In this document: positions 10,509-19,201 of the stretch, piece after piece | How positions within the stretch are numbered: position 1 is the first letter of the stretch | Layout: each line of letters opens with the position of its first letter | NCBI GenBank assembly: GCA_000996275.1 | Contig: LCEG01000003.1 | Coordinates: 222,108-286,107 of the forward strand | Direction: 5' to 3' | DNA length: 64,000 nt | DNA from: a candidate division TM6 bacterium GW2011_GWE2_42_60 | Lineage (GTDB): Bacteria; Babelota; Babeliae; Babelales; Babelaceae | Translations under genes and position numbers: made by a program | Notes under the pieces: model-generated | What the model saw: only the letters and a program-made list of their open reading frames with translations | Databases searched by the model: none | What the model was told of the DNA's origin: nothing

Positions 10509-10877
10509 ATGTTGTATGGATTATTGTTAACATTATATATTCTTATTTGCTTCCTTTTGATGATCTTAATCTTGATACAAAAAAGCAAAGGCAGTCTTGG
10601 TCTAGGAACTACTGGCGGCGGCATGCAAATGCTGTTTGGTGGATCGGGAGGACAGTCATTTTTTCAAAAAGCGACATGGGTTTTGGGCGCTCTATTTATG
10701 CTCTCATCGCTCGGACTTGCTATTATTAAATCACGCACAACAGCACAATCGCGCTTTTTAACACCAGCGACACAAACAGAAAGACCAGCACCACAGCCTA
10801 CAAGAACACCTTTGGCACCAACTCAGGCTCCCGTTCAAACAGCAGAAGAAAAAAGCGGCCCAGCCGAAGCGCAGTGA
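10509..10877 (+). CDS. secG: Protein-export membrane protein SecG
   Basis: 122 residues. Small subunit of the SecYEG translocon in the inner membrane. Two hydrophobic helices (residues about 3-22 and 55-75) flank the conserved cytoplasmic loop with QKSKGSLGLGTTGGG and GGSGGQSFFQKATW. The C-terminus carries a Pro/Thr/Gln-rich tail of about 45 residues, as in many bacterial SecG proteins. A GGAG site lies upstream of the ATG. SecA is encoded at 26125-28647. Confidence 0.93.
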   Translation: MLYGLLLTLYILICFLLMILILIQKSKGSLGLGTTGGGMQMLFGGSGGQSFFQKATWVLGALFMLSSLGLAIIKSRTTAQSRFLTPATQTERPAPQPTRTPLAPTQAPVQTAEEKSGPAEAQ

Positions 10878-10883
10878 TGCCTT

Positions 10884-11672
10884 ATGATCATCCCGTTTCT
10901 TAATGCCCTTGGCAAAGGAACATTGATCTTTTGCGACCGTATTGGAAGCTTTATCCTATTTTTCTTTAAGATAGTAGCAACACTCTTTACTACAAAACTT
11001 AAAGTGCGACAGGTTATCGCCCAGATGTATATGATTGGCGTTGGGTCATCAACGATTGTCTTCTTGACAGGATCGTTTACCGGGCTTGCGTTTGCATTAC
11101 AAAGCTATATCGGCTTCAGTCGCGTTGGCACTGAAGAACTTATAGGACTTGTGGTCACTCTTGGTATGACGCGTGAACTCGGTCCTGTTCTTACAGGATT
11201 GATGGTTACTGGTCGTTGTGGCTCTGCTATTGCTGCTGAGATTGGTTCTATGCGTACTACTGAACAGATCGATGCTCTAAAAACATTATGTATTGATCCT
11301 TTTCAATATTTAATTGTTCCCAGAGTTCTTGCAAGCACTATTATAATGCCATTTCTTACAGTCTTTTCTATGATTTGTGGCATCATTGGTGGCTATTTAC
11401 TCTGCACTTATTCCATAGGGCTCAACCCAGAAACCTATATCAATGTTATTCGCGAGCGCGTTGAGCTTTCTGACGTTACAGGTGGACTTATAAAAGCAGC
11501 TTTTTTTGGGCTCTTTTTTTCGTGGGTTGGAACATATCAAGGTTATTACACATCAGGCGGCGCTCAAGGAATTGGTCTCGCAACAACAAGAAGCGTTGTT
11601 TATGGATCAATTATTATTTTGATCGCAAACTACTTCTTAAGTTCCCTACTTTTCCAGACAGGCATAGCATGA
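10884..11672 (+). CDS. mlaE: MlaE/YrbE-family ABC permease
   Basis: 262 residues with about five to six hydrophobic helices. Permease of the MCE/Mla phospholipid transport system in the inner membrane. Family motifs are visible: GLVVTLGMTRELGPVLTGLM, then GRCGSAIAAEIGSMRTTEQI and the downstream DALKTLCIDPFQYLIVPR. The stop overlaps the mlaF start as ATGA. The substrate-binding MlaD (MCE) subunit usually follows these two genes but is not present here. It may be encoded elsewhere. Confidence 0.93.
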   Translation: MIIPFLNALGKGTLIFCDRIGSFILFFFKIVATLFTTKLKVRQVIAQMYMIGVGSSTIVFLTGSFTGLAFALQSYIGFSRVGTEELIGLVVTLGMTRELGPVLTGLMVTGRCGSAIAAEIGSMRTTEQIDALKTLCIDPFQYLIVPRVLASTIIMPFLTVFSMICGIIGGYLLCTYSIGLNPETYINVIRERVELSDVTGGLIKAAFFGLFFSWVGTYQGYYTSGGAQGIGLATTRSVVYGSIIILIANYFLSSLLFQTGIA

Positions 11673-12436
11673 TTGAGCTTATTGAAGTCCGCAAGCGCTT
11701 TGGTGACGACCAGAGATGGGTCACAGATGGTATCAACTTAGTTATTCCATCTGGCCAAATGACCTGCATCATTGGACAGTCAGGTGAAGGAAAATCGGTT
11801 CTTCTCAAACAGATTATTGGTCTTATAAAACCAACCTCAGGCTCCATTTTGATTGATGGGCAGGATATTACCAAGATGTCTGAACATGAACAAGAATTAA
11901 TTTTTAAAAAATGTGGATACGTTTTTCAATTCGCAGCGCTGCTCGACTCTCTTAATGTTTTTGAAAACATTGGACTCAGTCTCATAGAAAAAGGCACTCC
12001 AATTGCGGACGTACTCCCCATCGTTAAAGAAAAACTAGCACTCGTTAATCTCAAACCAGAAATACTCTATAAATATCCTTCAGAGCTCTCTGGTGGAATG
12101 AAAAAACGCGTCGGTCTTGCACGCACGCTCATCACCAATCCATCGATCATCCTTTACGACGAGCCAACGACGGGGCTCGATCCTATTACCGCGCGCGTTG
12201 TTCATGAGCTCATGCACAACATGCAAAAACAGCTCGGCATTACCTCTGCTATTATTTCTCACGATGTTGAAATTTTTAAATACGTTGACAACATAGCTCT
12301 TTTACATCGTGGGAAAATACGATTTTTTGGGGCAGCTCAAACCATTTGGGATTCAACAAATCCGTATATTTATCAATTTATTCGCGGACTTTCCGAAGGC
12401 CCCATTCAAACAACAGAATTTAGTCACAAAGAATAG
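11669..12436 (+). CDS. mlaF: MlaF-family ABC transporter ATP-binding protein
   Basis: 255 residues from the ATG at 11669, which overlaps the mlaE stop by 4 nt. A longer in-frame extension exists upstream but lies wholly inside mlaE. Walker A GQSGEGKS (36-43), signature LSGGMKKRVGLAR and Walker B IILYDEPTTGLDP are all intact, followed by a switch His in ISHDV. It would power the MlaE permease for lipid transport between inner and outer membranes. Confidence 0.93.
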   Translation: MIELIEVRKRFGDDQRWVTDGINLVIPSGQMTCIIGQSGEGKSVLLKQIIGLIKPTSGSILIDGQDITKMSEHEQELIFKKCGYVFQFAALLDSLNVFENIGLSLIEKGTPIADVLPIVKEKLALVNLKPEILYKYPSELSGGMKKRVGLARTLITNPSIILYDEPTTGLDPITARVVHELMHNMQKQLGITSAIISHDVEIFKYVDNIALLHRGKIRFFGAAQTIWDSTNPYIYQFIRGLSEGPIQTTEFSHKE

Positions 12437-12450
12437 ATGGACACCTACCT

Positions 12451-13467
12451 ATGGAAACAGAAAAATTATCTCCCAACTCTACACAAGAACACCAAATTAT
12501 TTTTTTAAAGCAGGCTATTCAAGAACAGAGTCTTTTGTTTCAACAAATCAGAACCGAAATAAAACATGTTATTATCGGCCATGAAGAGACAATTAACCTT
12601 ATACTGATGTCAATTTTATGCGACGGCCATGTATTGTTAGAAGGGCTTCCTGGTGTTGCAAAAACAACACTCGTAAAAACAGTTGCTGAAATTTTGGGGC
12701 TCAATTTTAAGCGTATTCAATTCACACCTGATCTTCTGCCTGCAGATCTCATCGGCACTATGGTGTACAATCAAAAGACAACTGATTTTGAAGCGCGCAA
12801 AGGACCACTTTTTGCACACATTATTCTTGCTGATGAAATTAATCGTGCCCCTGCAAAAGTGCAATCCGCTCTTCTTGAAGCTATGCAAGAACAGCAAGTG
12901 ACTATCGGATCAACGACCTACGCTCTTCAAAAACCTTTTCTTGTTTTCGCTACGCAAAATCCTATTGAACAAGAGGGAACTTACACGCTCCCAGAAGCTC
13001 AAGTTGATCGATTTCTTTTTAAATTGCAAATGCCCTATCCAACGCGCGAGCAAGAAAAACAGCTGCTCTTTGCGCTACAAACAAATAAAGTGTGTTGTCA
13101 ACCAATCTCTCCAGAAACACTCGCCAAAAGTAGAGAGCTTATGGCAAGTATTTATGTTGACCCACTCATTGTTGACTATATAACACGTCTTGTTGATGCA
13201 ACACGCAATCCAGAAAATTATAATCTCATGCATCTTAAAGGGTATATTCAGCACGGAGCTTCTCCACGAGCAACGCTTGGACTCTTTGCAGCAGCACGTG
13301 CCGCTGCATTTTTGGCTCAACGACATTTTGTTATTCCTGATGACATCAAACGCGTTGCATGCGTAATTTTACAACATCGCATAAAACTTTCTTTTGAAGC
13401 CGAGGCAGAAGGCTTACAGCCTCATACCATCGCATTACAAATCTTAGAACAGGTTAAAACACCATGA
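12451..13467 (+). CDS. MoxR-family AAA+ ATPase
   Basis: 338 residues. MoxR proteins are AAA+ chaperone-like ATPases that usually activate or assemble partner complexes, often with von Willebrand A-domain proteins. Walker A GLPGVAKTT (65-73), Walker B HIILADEINRAP (123-134), the sensor-1 region FATQNPIEQEGTYTLPEAQ and a C-terminal lid domain are present. It lies 14 nt after mlaF. Its stop overlaps a 28-codon ORF that in turn overlaps gspC. No vWA or DUF58 partner gene, the usual neighbour, is next to it. A role in assembling the downstream secretion apparatus is only an inference. Confidence 0.92.
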   Translation: METEKLSPNSTQEHQIIFLKQAIQEQSLLFQQIRTEIKHVIIGHEETINLILMSILCDGHVLLEGLPGVAKTTLVKTVAEILGLNFKRIQFTPDLLPADLIGTMVYNQKTTDFEARKGPLFAHIILADEINRAPAKVQSALLEAMQEQQVTIGSTTYALQKPFLVFATQNPIEQEGTYTLPEAQVDRFLFKLQMPYPTREQEKQLLFALQTNKVCCQPISPETLAKSRELMASIYVDPLIVDYITRLVDATRNPENYNLMHLKGYIQHGASPRATLGLFAAARAAAFLAQRHFVIPDDIKRVACVILQHRIKLSFEAEAEGLQPHTIALQILEQVKTP

Positions 13468-13550
13468 ACGATCTTGACAAAATGTCTCCAAAACGCAAAT
13501 ATGGTAAAAAAATTCTCCCCCTTTTACCAGGCAAGGGAAATAATCCATGA
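13464..13550 (+). CDS. 28-residue ORF coupled between moxR and gspC
   Basis: The ATG at 13464 overlaps the moxR stop as ATGA, and its own TGA (13548-13550) overlaps the gspC ATG (13547) in the same way. The predicted peptide is basic and Pro/Gly-containing (MNDLDKMSPKRKYGKK then ILPLLPGKGNNP) with no signal or membrane segment. It may act as a translational coupling leader that keeps ribosomes moving from moxR to gspC, or be a true small protein. It could also be the remnant of a partner gene. The exact four-base overlaps at both ends argue that it is translated. Confidence 0.5.
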   Translation: MNDLDKMSPKRKYGKKILPLLPGKGNNP

Positions 13551-14752
13551 CGAGTCCTTTATGGATATTGAACAGTTCATTGACTCTCATGTGTATCCTT
13601 TCTAGCTTTTTTATGATCTTTATGAGAACGGATGTACCTCGTCGTACAACATTAACTACGTCCGTGCCTACCGTTCAAATTGAAAGCGATGTGTCAAAAG
13701 TAAATCCCGCAATTATTTATGAGCATGATCTTTTCGGAACATTTATTTATCAGACAGCACCTGAAAAACCTGCACACGAAGAGATCATTATTCCCGTTCC
13801 ACCAAGCATTGAAGAAGCTCCTGCATACAAACGAGCAGAGGCAGATTTCCTACCACCACTCCAGATAAAACTCAAAGGGATTCTGCTTAATTCAAACGCA
13901 CTTTATAGTCGCGCAATTATTGCCAACACAAAGACAAAAAGCGAAAAACTCTACAAAATCGGTGATCTTGTAGAAGATGCGACGATCATTCATATTTACA
14001 AAAACAAGATTGCACTCGTTCGCTCAAATGGGCAGCAAGAAGTCCTCTTTTTAAATGAAGAAATGGCCCAATCTGATCCGATTTATCAAGGAGATCGTAT
14101 TTGGGCAACTCTCATAACCCAAACAGGTAATTCTACATTTAGTATTGATTCACGCGGATTTAAAAAGAAAATTCAGAGTGTTGCACAAATTCTTGAATTG
14201 CTCGATATAACCACAGCATTTGACAAAGGAAAGTGTATCGGTTGTCGTGTTGGTCAAATAAACCAAGGTTCATTCGGCTCTCTTATGGGGCTGCAATATG
14301 AAGATATTATCACATTGGTCAACGGTATCGAGACAACCAATCCAAACAATCGCGTCAAAATTTACCAGGTGATTAGAAATGCAGGCGGAAACCAGACAAT
14401 CGACGTAGAAATCATGCGCAATGGCGAATCCAAAAAGCTCTCTTATAAAGCCCACCAAATAACGGATGACGCTGACGATGATGTTCTTGATGAAGAACCA
14501 ATAAAGAATAACTATCCCGCAGGCACATTAATTCATAGCAATGGTAAAAGTCCTCAGCAAACACGCCCCATTTCTAAGCCAGAAGATTTCCCCGAATTAC
14601 CCGTAAAAATGCCTGGAAGGCTAAGAACTACTGATTCAGCTTCTCGAGAAATAGCCCAAACGAGTGATAATAATATTACGCAAATGTTTAAGAAAAAAGA
14701 TCAGCAATCCATGCTAGACTTTGGAAGTCGGAATGCCTTTTTACAACGTTAG
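13547..14752 (+). CDS. gspC: Type II secretion-like inner-membrane protein GspC (PDZ domain)
   Basis: 401 residues. One N-terminal membrane helix (about 9-23) is followed by a Pro/Glu-rich linker. A homology-region-like beta domain spans about 100-175 (LPPLQIKLKGILLNSNALYSR start pattern, split here). A PDZ domain spans about 225-305 with GSFGSLMGLQYEDIITLVNG. GspC normally links the inner-membrane platform to the secretin. The C-terminal ~90 residues are a polar tail ending in a charged segment, longer than typical. It is followed after 6 nt by the secretin gene. Confidence 0.8.
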   Translation: MTSPLWILNSSLTLMCILSSFFMIFMRTDVPRRTTLTTSVPTVQIESDVSKVNPAIIYEHDLFGTFIYQTAPEKPAHEEIIIPVPPSIEEAPAYKRAEADFLPPLQIKLKGILLNSNALYSRAIIANTKTKSEKLYKIGDLVEDATIIHIYKNKIALVRSNGQQEVLFLNEEMAQSDPIYQGDRIWATLITQTGNSTFSIDSRGFKKKIQSVAQILELLDITTAFDKGKCIGCRVGQINQGSFGSLMGLQYEDIITLVNGIETTNPNNRVKIYQVIRNAGGNQTIDVEIMRNGESKKLSYKAHQITDDADDDVLDEEPIKNNYPAGTLIHSNGKSPQQTRPISKPEDFPELPVKMPGRLRTTDSASREIAQTSDNNITQMFKKKDQQSMLDFGSRNAFLQR

Positions 14753-14758
14753 AGTCCT

Positions 14759-17038
14759 ATGAAAAAAGAGATTTTTAAAATCACGCTTATCTCGCTTTTC
14801 GTCCCCTGGTTCGGCACATTGTTTAGTTCAAAACCAATAAGCGAGATGATTTTTCCTTCATCTGAAAGCGAAGCTGCTGCAGCACAAAAAACGCCGATTA
14901 TTCCTAAAGAGTTAACACCTTGGGATAATGGCGACCCTCAAGAATTGGTTGAGTTTAATTTTGAAGATGCAGAGCTGTCTACCATTATTAGTTATATCGA
15001 AACACGTTTTAATATAACCTTCATTCTTGATACAGTACTTAATCCGCTCCCCCCACAAGGGAAAAATATTGCTGGAATTAAACTCTCATTCAAAACAAAC
15101 AAACCACTTTCCAAAAAAGAAGCTTGGGGCCTTTTTATCAAATTTCTTGATATGGCTGGTCTTGCTGTTGTTCCTGGGCCAGCAGATCGAGTTTTCCGTA
15201 TCACTACGACCGATGACAAATCACCTCTTAGTGCAAATAAAGAACGCCTTCCAACACTTATTGGAACTAATCCCAAATTACTTCCCGAAGATTCATCGTG
15301 GATACGTTATATTTATTTTGCACGGAACACCAGTCTTGATATGGTCAAAAATCTTTTCAATGCAATGAAAAGTCAAGCGTCACCACGTACAGTCGATTTT
15401 CCCGAGCTGCGCGCAATCATGATTACCGATAAATCCATCAATATTAAATCCATCATCAATATTATCGATGAACTTGATAAAGCGAGTGAACCAGAGACTA
15501 TTTCTATTGTAAAACTCCAGCATACTGATGCGGGGAAAATTGCAAAATTTTATTCATCACTCCTTGAAGAAAATGACCAACAAGGACTTGCTTCCCGTCT
15601 TGCCATAGGTAAACGGCAGACGCTTTCTTATTTTCCTGTCGGAGTAAGGGTTATCCCTGAGCCTCGAACAAACACACTCATTCTGCTGGGTGCGGCTGAA
15701 GGGATTACAAAAGTAGAAGAATTTATTATTAACACTCTCGATAAGCAGTCAAACTTAACCCACCGCTTTACCAAGGTAATTCCCCTTAAACATATTCAAG
15801 CCAGCGCTGCAGAATCTATTTTAAGCAAGGTAATTCAATTTAAATCTGAGACGGAAGCTGCTCAACAGGGGGGAGTCCGCGACGGTGATAAATATTTCAA
15901 ACCTCTTTCGCTTGTCGCCGAAGACTCTGGCAACCGCCTCATTCTTACGGGAGATTATGAAGATATCCTTAAAATTGAGGGGATCCTTCAGCAGATCGAT
16001 GTCGAACCACCCATGGTCGCACTTCAGGTCTTTATTGTTAATACTGACACCACTAAATTAAAAGATTTCGGCACACAAATTCGCAACAAAATACCAGGAC
16101 CTACTGGGCTTATTGGGAACAATGTAAATTTTCAAACATCGGGACTTGGTCTTACGGGCACTATTGTCGAAAATACAACTGAAACATCCGGGTCATTCCG
16201 TCTGCTTGGTAATTTGGTGCAACTCGCTCTTGGTGGAGCTGTTGGATCGACCTATGTCACCTTAGGAAATGATTCGTGGGGTGTTTGGGGAATGCTTCGT
16301 ATGCTTGAAAAATATACCAATGCAACCATCGTACAAAACCCATTTATTACCGTAGTTAATAATTATCCTGCGGTCTTTACGCACGGTACTACCCGGCTTG
16401 TACAAAGTGGTACTACTTACAGCACAACAGGTCCAACCTCTAACTTAAAAGACTTAAAAGCAGAACTTGAGCTCAATATCACACCACGCATCAGCTATGA
16501 AGGATATATTACTCTCGATGTCTCTATCACTGACTGCCAGTTTACCGACTTAACTGACACATCAAACGGTAATCGAATCACTAAGGTTGTTAAATCATCT
16601 CTCATTCTTGCTGATGGAGAAACGGTAGTATTGGGCGGCCTTATTAGAAATTATGATACCGAAGATGAAATGCTTGGATCACCACTTGGTAAGATTCCAA
16701 TTATTGGATGGTTCCTTGGCAAAAATAAGGAAAAAAGCAGTGAAAAATCAAGTCTCTTGATTTTCATTACCCCAAAAATTATTCCACCAGAATCAACTGA
16801 AGAAGCGCGCAAATTTACCAAAGATAAATTTGATGATGTAACAAAAACACTCTCTCTTTCAACTGACAATTATCAGCTTAAAGACCCAATCCATCGTTGG
16901 TATTTTGACGATCTCCATGAAGGAAAAGAGTCTCTCTTAAGTTTTGCAAAAGGAGAAGGCTCATTTATTTACCCAAGCCAGAAAGAGCAACTCGGTAAAG
17001 CAGCTTCAGGAAAACCTTTAAGTTCGTATCTCTCATGA
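14759..17038 (+). CDS. gspD: Type II secretion outer-membrane secretin GspD
   Basis: 759 residues. Signal peptide, then N0/N1/N2-type periplasmic domains (about 55-420) and a C-terminal secretin beta-barrel domain (about 430-690). The hallmark LADGETVVLGGLIRNYDTED, then SPLGKIPIIGWFLG and LLIFITPKII, is present. Forms the outer-membrane pore for folded substrates. The N0 region starts with VEFNFEDAELSTIISYIETR, typical of GspD/PilQ. The stop overlaps the gspL start as ATGA. A second secretin gene lies at 19202-22069 in the same operon. Confidence 0.92.
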   Translation: MKKEIFKITLISLFVPWFGTLFSSKPISEMIFPSSESEAAAAQKTPIIPKELTPWDNGDPQELVEFNFEDAELSTIISYIETRFNITFILDTVLNPLPPQGKNIAGIKLSFKTNKPLSKKEAWGLFIKFLDMAGLAVVPGPADRVFRITTTDDKSPLSANKERLPTLIGTNPKLLPEDSSWIRYIYFARNTSLDMVKNLFNAMKSQASPRTVDFPELRAIMITDKSINIKSIINIIDELDKASEPETISIVKLQHTDAGKIAKFYSSLLEENDQQGLASRLAIGKRQTLSYFPVGVRVIPEPRTNTLILLGAAEGITKVEEFIINTLDKQSNLTHRFTKVIPLKHIQASAAESILSKVIQFKSETEAAQQGGVRDGDKYFKPLSLVAEDSGNRLILTGDYEDILKIEGILQQIDVEPPMVALQVFIVNTDTTKLKDFGTQIRNKIPGPTGLIGNNVNFQTSGLGLTGTIVENTTETSGSFRLLGNLVQLALGGAVGSTYVTLGNDSWGVWGMLRMLEKYTNATIVQNPFITVVNNYPAVFTHGTTRLVQSGTTYSTTGPTSNLKDLKAELELNITPRISYEGYITLDVSITDCQFTDLTDTSNGNRITKVVKSSLILADGETVVLGGLIRNYDTEDEMLGSPLGKIPIIGWFLGKNKEKSSEKSSLLIFITPKIIPPESTEEARKFTKDKFDDVTKTLSLSTDNYQLKDPIHRWYFDDLHEGKESLLSFAKGEGSFIYPSQKEQLGKAASGKPLSSYLS

Positions 17039-18627
17039 TAAAAAATCTTTTTTTCCCTTCTCGATTTGGCCGTTCGTATCTATTTTCACAACGCATCGTT
17101 GCTTTTGATTTAAATTCGGATAGTGTCCGTGCAACCTGTGTCTATGCACATCGGTCTCTCTCAACCATTACACATTGTCTTGAAGAGCCCTACACGCCAG
17201 GATCTGAAGACTCATTAATTCAGGCACTCACAAAATTAAAAACCTCTCTTGGGACTTGGAACAAAAGTATTATCGTACTTCCAAGCAACAAGGCAGCTTT
17301 CAAACAGCTACACCTCCCTTTTTCTAATAAAGCAAAGATCAAACTAATTCTCCCCTTTGAGCTTGAATCAGTTCTTCCATACCCAGTTCCAGAAGCAGCA
17401 CTTGATCTTATCATCACAAAAGAAGGTTCTGACTCCGAAAATGCAACTGTCTTTGTAGCAACAATGAAACAGACACTGCTTGCAATGCTTGTCCAGCCAT
17501 TTTTAGATGTTGGCATCATTCCGGATCGTGTAACATTTGGAGGCATCGAGCTCTATGGCTTTTTACATTTACTTAATGATCCAAAAGCTTCTCAAAATCT
17601 CGTTGTAGCGCTTGATATTGACACAACAACCACTGACATTCTTATGCTTGTTCAGGGGAAGCTACAATCAATCCGAACCATTTCGCGTGGTATTTCGTCA
17701 ACACTTGCTAAACTCGACGTCTCAACACTTACCGTAGAGCAGAAGAGCGAACTTCAGGCGCTCATGAATGAAATACGATTTACGATTCAAGCACTGATAC
17801 GAAATGAACAGATTACAGAGCCTATTCAGCAGGTACTTCTTTTAGGAGCTGCCTGTTCAATGGAAGGCCTTACCGAGTTTCTCAGTCAAGCACTATCACT
17901 CCCCGTTGCAGCTATTCCAACTCACGCAATTGTTCGACAATCAACTATCAATACTGATCTTCAAAGTATGATTCCAAACCAAAACCTTAAAAGCCTTGCT
18001 GCCGCACTCCCTTGGAGTATTTCAGAATCATTTAATATTGGACAAGCGCTTCGCGAAGAGCGCGATGCTCGACAATTTACCGCTCAAATCATTACTGCAG
18101 GATCTTTGGTAGGATTGCTTCTTTTTTCTTTTATGCTTTTCAGTTTTTTCTCAATCAGAAAGCTCAATAATGAGCTTGAAGCATCGCGGCAAGAGGTTTC
18201 TCAGCGCATCACCAAAGAATTTAACCTGACTTCCCAAGCTTCGCGATCAAGTTCTGCTTCAAAGAGAACAAGTCCTCTCACGCAATTGTTTGATGCTGCA
18301 CAACAAAAACTTACAAAAAATGAAAGCCTCTGGTCATCATTTACTGCAAATCGTTATGCATTTCTACGGTATCTAGAAGCGTTAAGCTCTCATATAAATC
18401 GAAAAGAGCTTGGGCTTGAGCTTAAAACACTGAGGCTCAGCCGAGACAACCAGTCTGCGGAAGATCGTATTATGCTTGAAGGTTCTGTAAAGGATTGGGA
18501 CGCTCTTAGAAAATTTGAAACAGCTCTTATCGACACACAACTTTTTACCATGGTTCCTCGGCTCGAAGAAACAAAGTTCTCAAACCTTATCCTCACAATC
18601 AATAAAAAAGGAGAGGGACTTCGATGA
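17035..18627 (+). CDS. gspL: GspL/PilM-like secretion platform protein
   Basis: 530 residues. The cytoplasmic N-terminal domain has the actin-like PilM/GspL fold pattern (VAFDLNSDSVRATCV near residue 23, then ALDIDTTTTDILMLVQG near 195). A single membrane helix lies at about 348-372 (IITAGSLVGLLLFSFMLFSF). A coiled-coil and a ferredoxin-like periplasmic domain follow, as in GspL or a PilM-PilN fusion. It would anchor the GspE ATPase to the inner-membrane platform. No gspE, gspF or pseudopilin genes are in this operon. Overlaps both neighbours by ATGA. Confidence 0.8.
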   Translation: MIKNLFFPSRFGRSYLFSQRIVAFDLNSDSVRATCVYAHRSLSTITHCLEEPYTPGSEDSLIQALTKLKTSLGTWNKSIIVLPSNKAAFKQLHLPFSNKAKIKLILPFELESVLPYPVPEAALDLIITKEGSDSENATVFVATMKQTLLAMLVQPFLDVGIIPDRVTFGGIELYGFLHLLNDPKASQNLVVALDIDTTTTDILMLVQGKLQSIRTISRGISSTLAKLDVSTLTVEQKSELQALMNEIRFTIQALIRNEQITEPIQQVLLLGAACSMEGLTEFLSQALSLPVAAIPTHAIVRQSTINTDLQSMIPNQNLKSLAAALPWSISESFNIGQALREERDARQFTAQIITAGSLVGLLLFSFMLFSFFSIRKLNNELEASRQEVSQRITKEFNLTSQASRSSSASKRTSPLTQLFDAAQQKLTKNESLWSSFTANRYAFLRYLEALSSHINRKELGLELKTLRLSRDNQSAEDRIMLEGSVKDWDALRKFETALIDTQLFTMVPRLEETKFSNLILTINKKGEGLR

Positions 18628-19181
18628 TTACAGTACTCCGTATTAAACATTTTTTTGATGAACTTGATGAGAAAAAACTTACTCAATATCTTTTTATTCT
18701 CATTGGAGGACTCACCCTCGTTCTTGGTGGTATTACTTATTACACACAATACCGCATAAAAACACTCAAAAATGAAATTAGAAAAGTAAATGCTATACGT
18801 GAAAAAGCACGCGATCTTCTTTCAAAAAACGCCGTAGTTAATATGCAACGAGATGAAGTCGATACTATTTTAGCTCAAGATAACCAGTTCAAAATAAAAG
18901 AGTTTTTTGTTGAACTGGTTGCAAATTTAAACCTTACCGCACAAAGTTCAAAAGAGACAGAGCTCTCAAACCCACAAGACCTGGATAATGGATATAGCGA
19001 AACAAAGCTTGATGCAAGTTTTTCGGGTATTTCCATGCAAAGGCTCTGCGAACTTTTGCTTCAACTCGAAAAAAATCGTAGAATCTTTCTTAAGGAAGTT
19101 GTAATTACTAAGTCTTCACAAAGCAATGCTATTGATGTGTCACTGGTTATTGCAACACTTCAACAAAAAATAAGCACTTAA
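18624..19181 (+). CDS. gspM: GspM/PilO-like secretion protein
   Basis: 185 residues. Short cytoplasmic N-terminus, one membrane helix (about 22-41), a coiled coil, then a small alpha/beta periplasmic domain. This order and its place directly after the gspL-like gene (ATGA overlap) match GspM or PilO, which pair with GspL/PilN. Sequence similarity is weak, so the call rests on topology and context. Confidence 0.65.
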   Translation: MITVLRIKHFFDELDEKKLTQYLFILIGGLTLVLGGITYYTQYRIKTLKNEIRKVNAIREKARDLLSKNAVVNMQRDEVDTILAQDNQFKIKEFFVELVANLNLTAQSSKETELSNPQDLDNGYSETKLDASFSGISMQRLCELLLQLEKNRRIFLKEVVITKSSQSNAIDVSLVIATLQQKIST

Positions 19182-19201
19182 GAGACCCTGGAGTCCTCAT
19201 T

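Noticed and set aside
11522..11668. N-terminal extension of mlaF
   Set aside because: Falls inside mlaE in another frame and lacks homology; the ATG at 11669 fits the family start.
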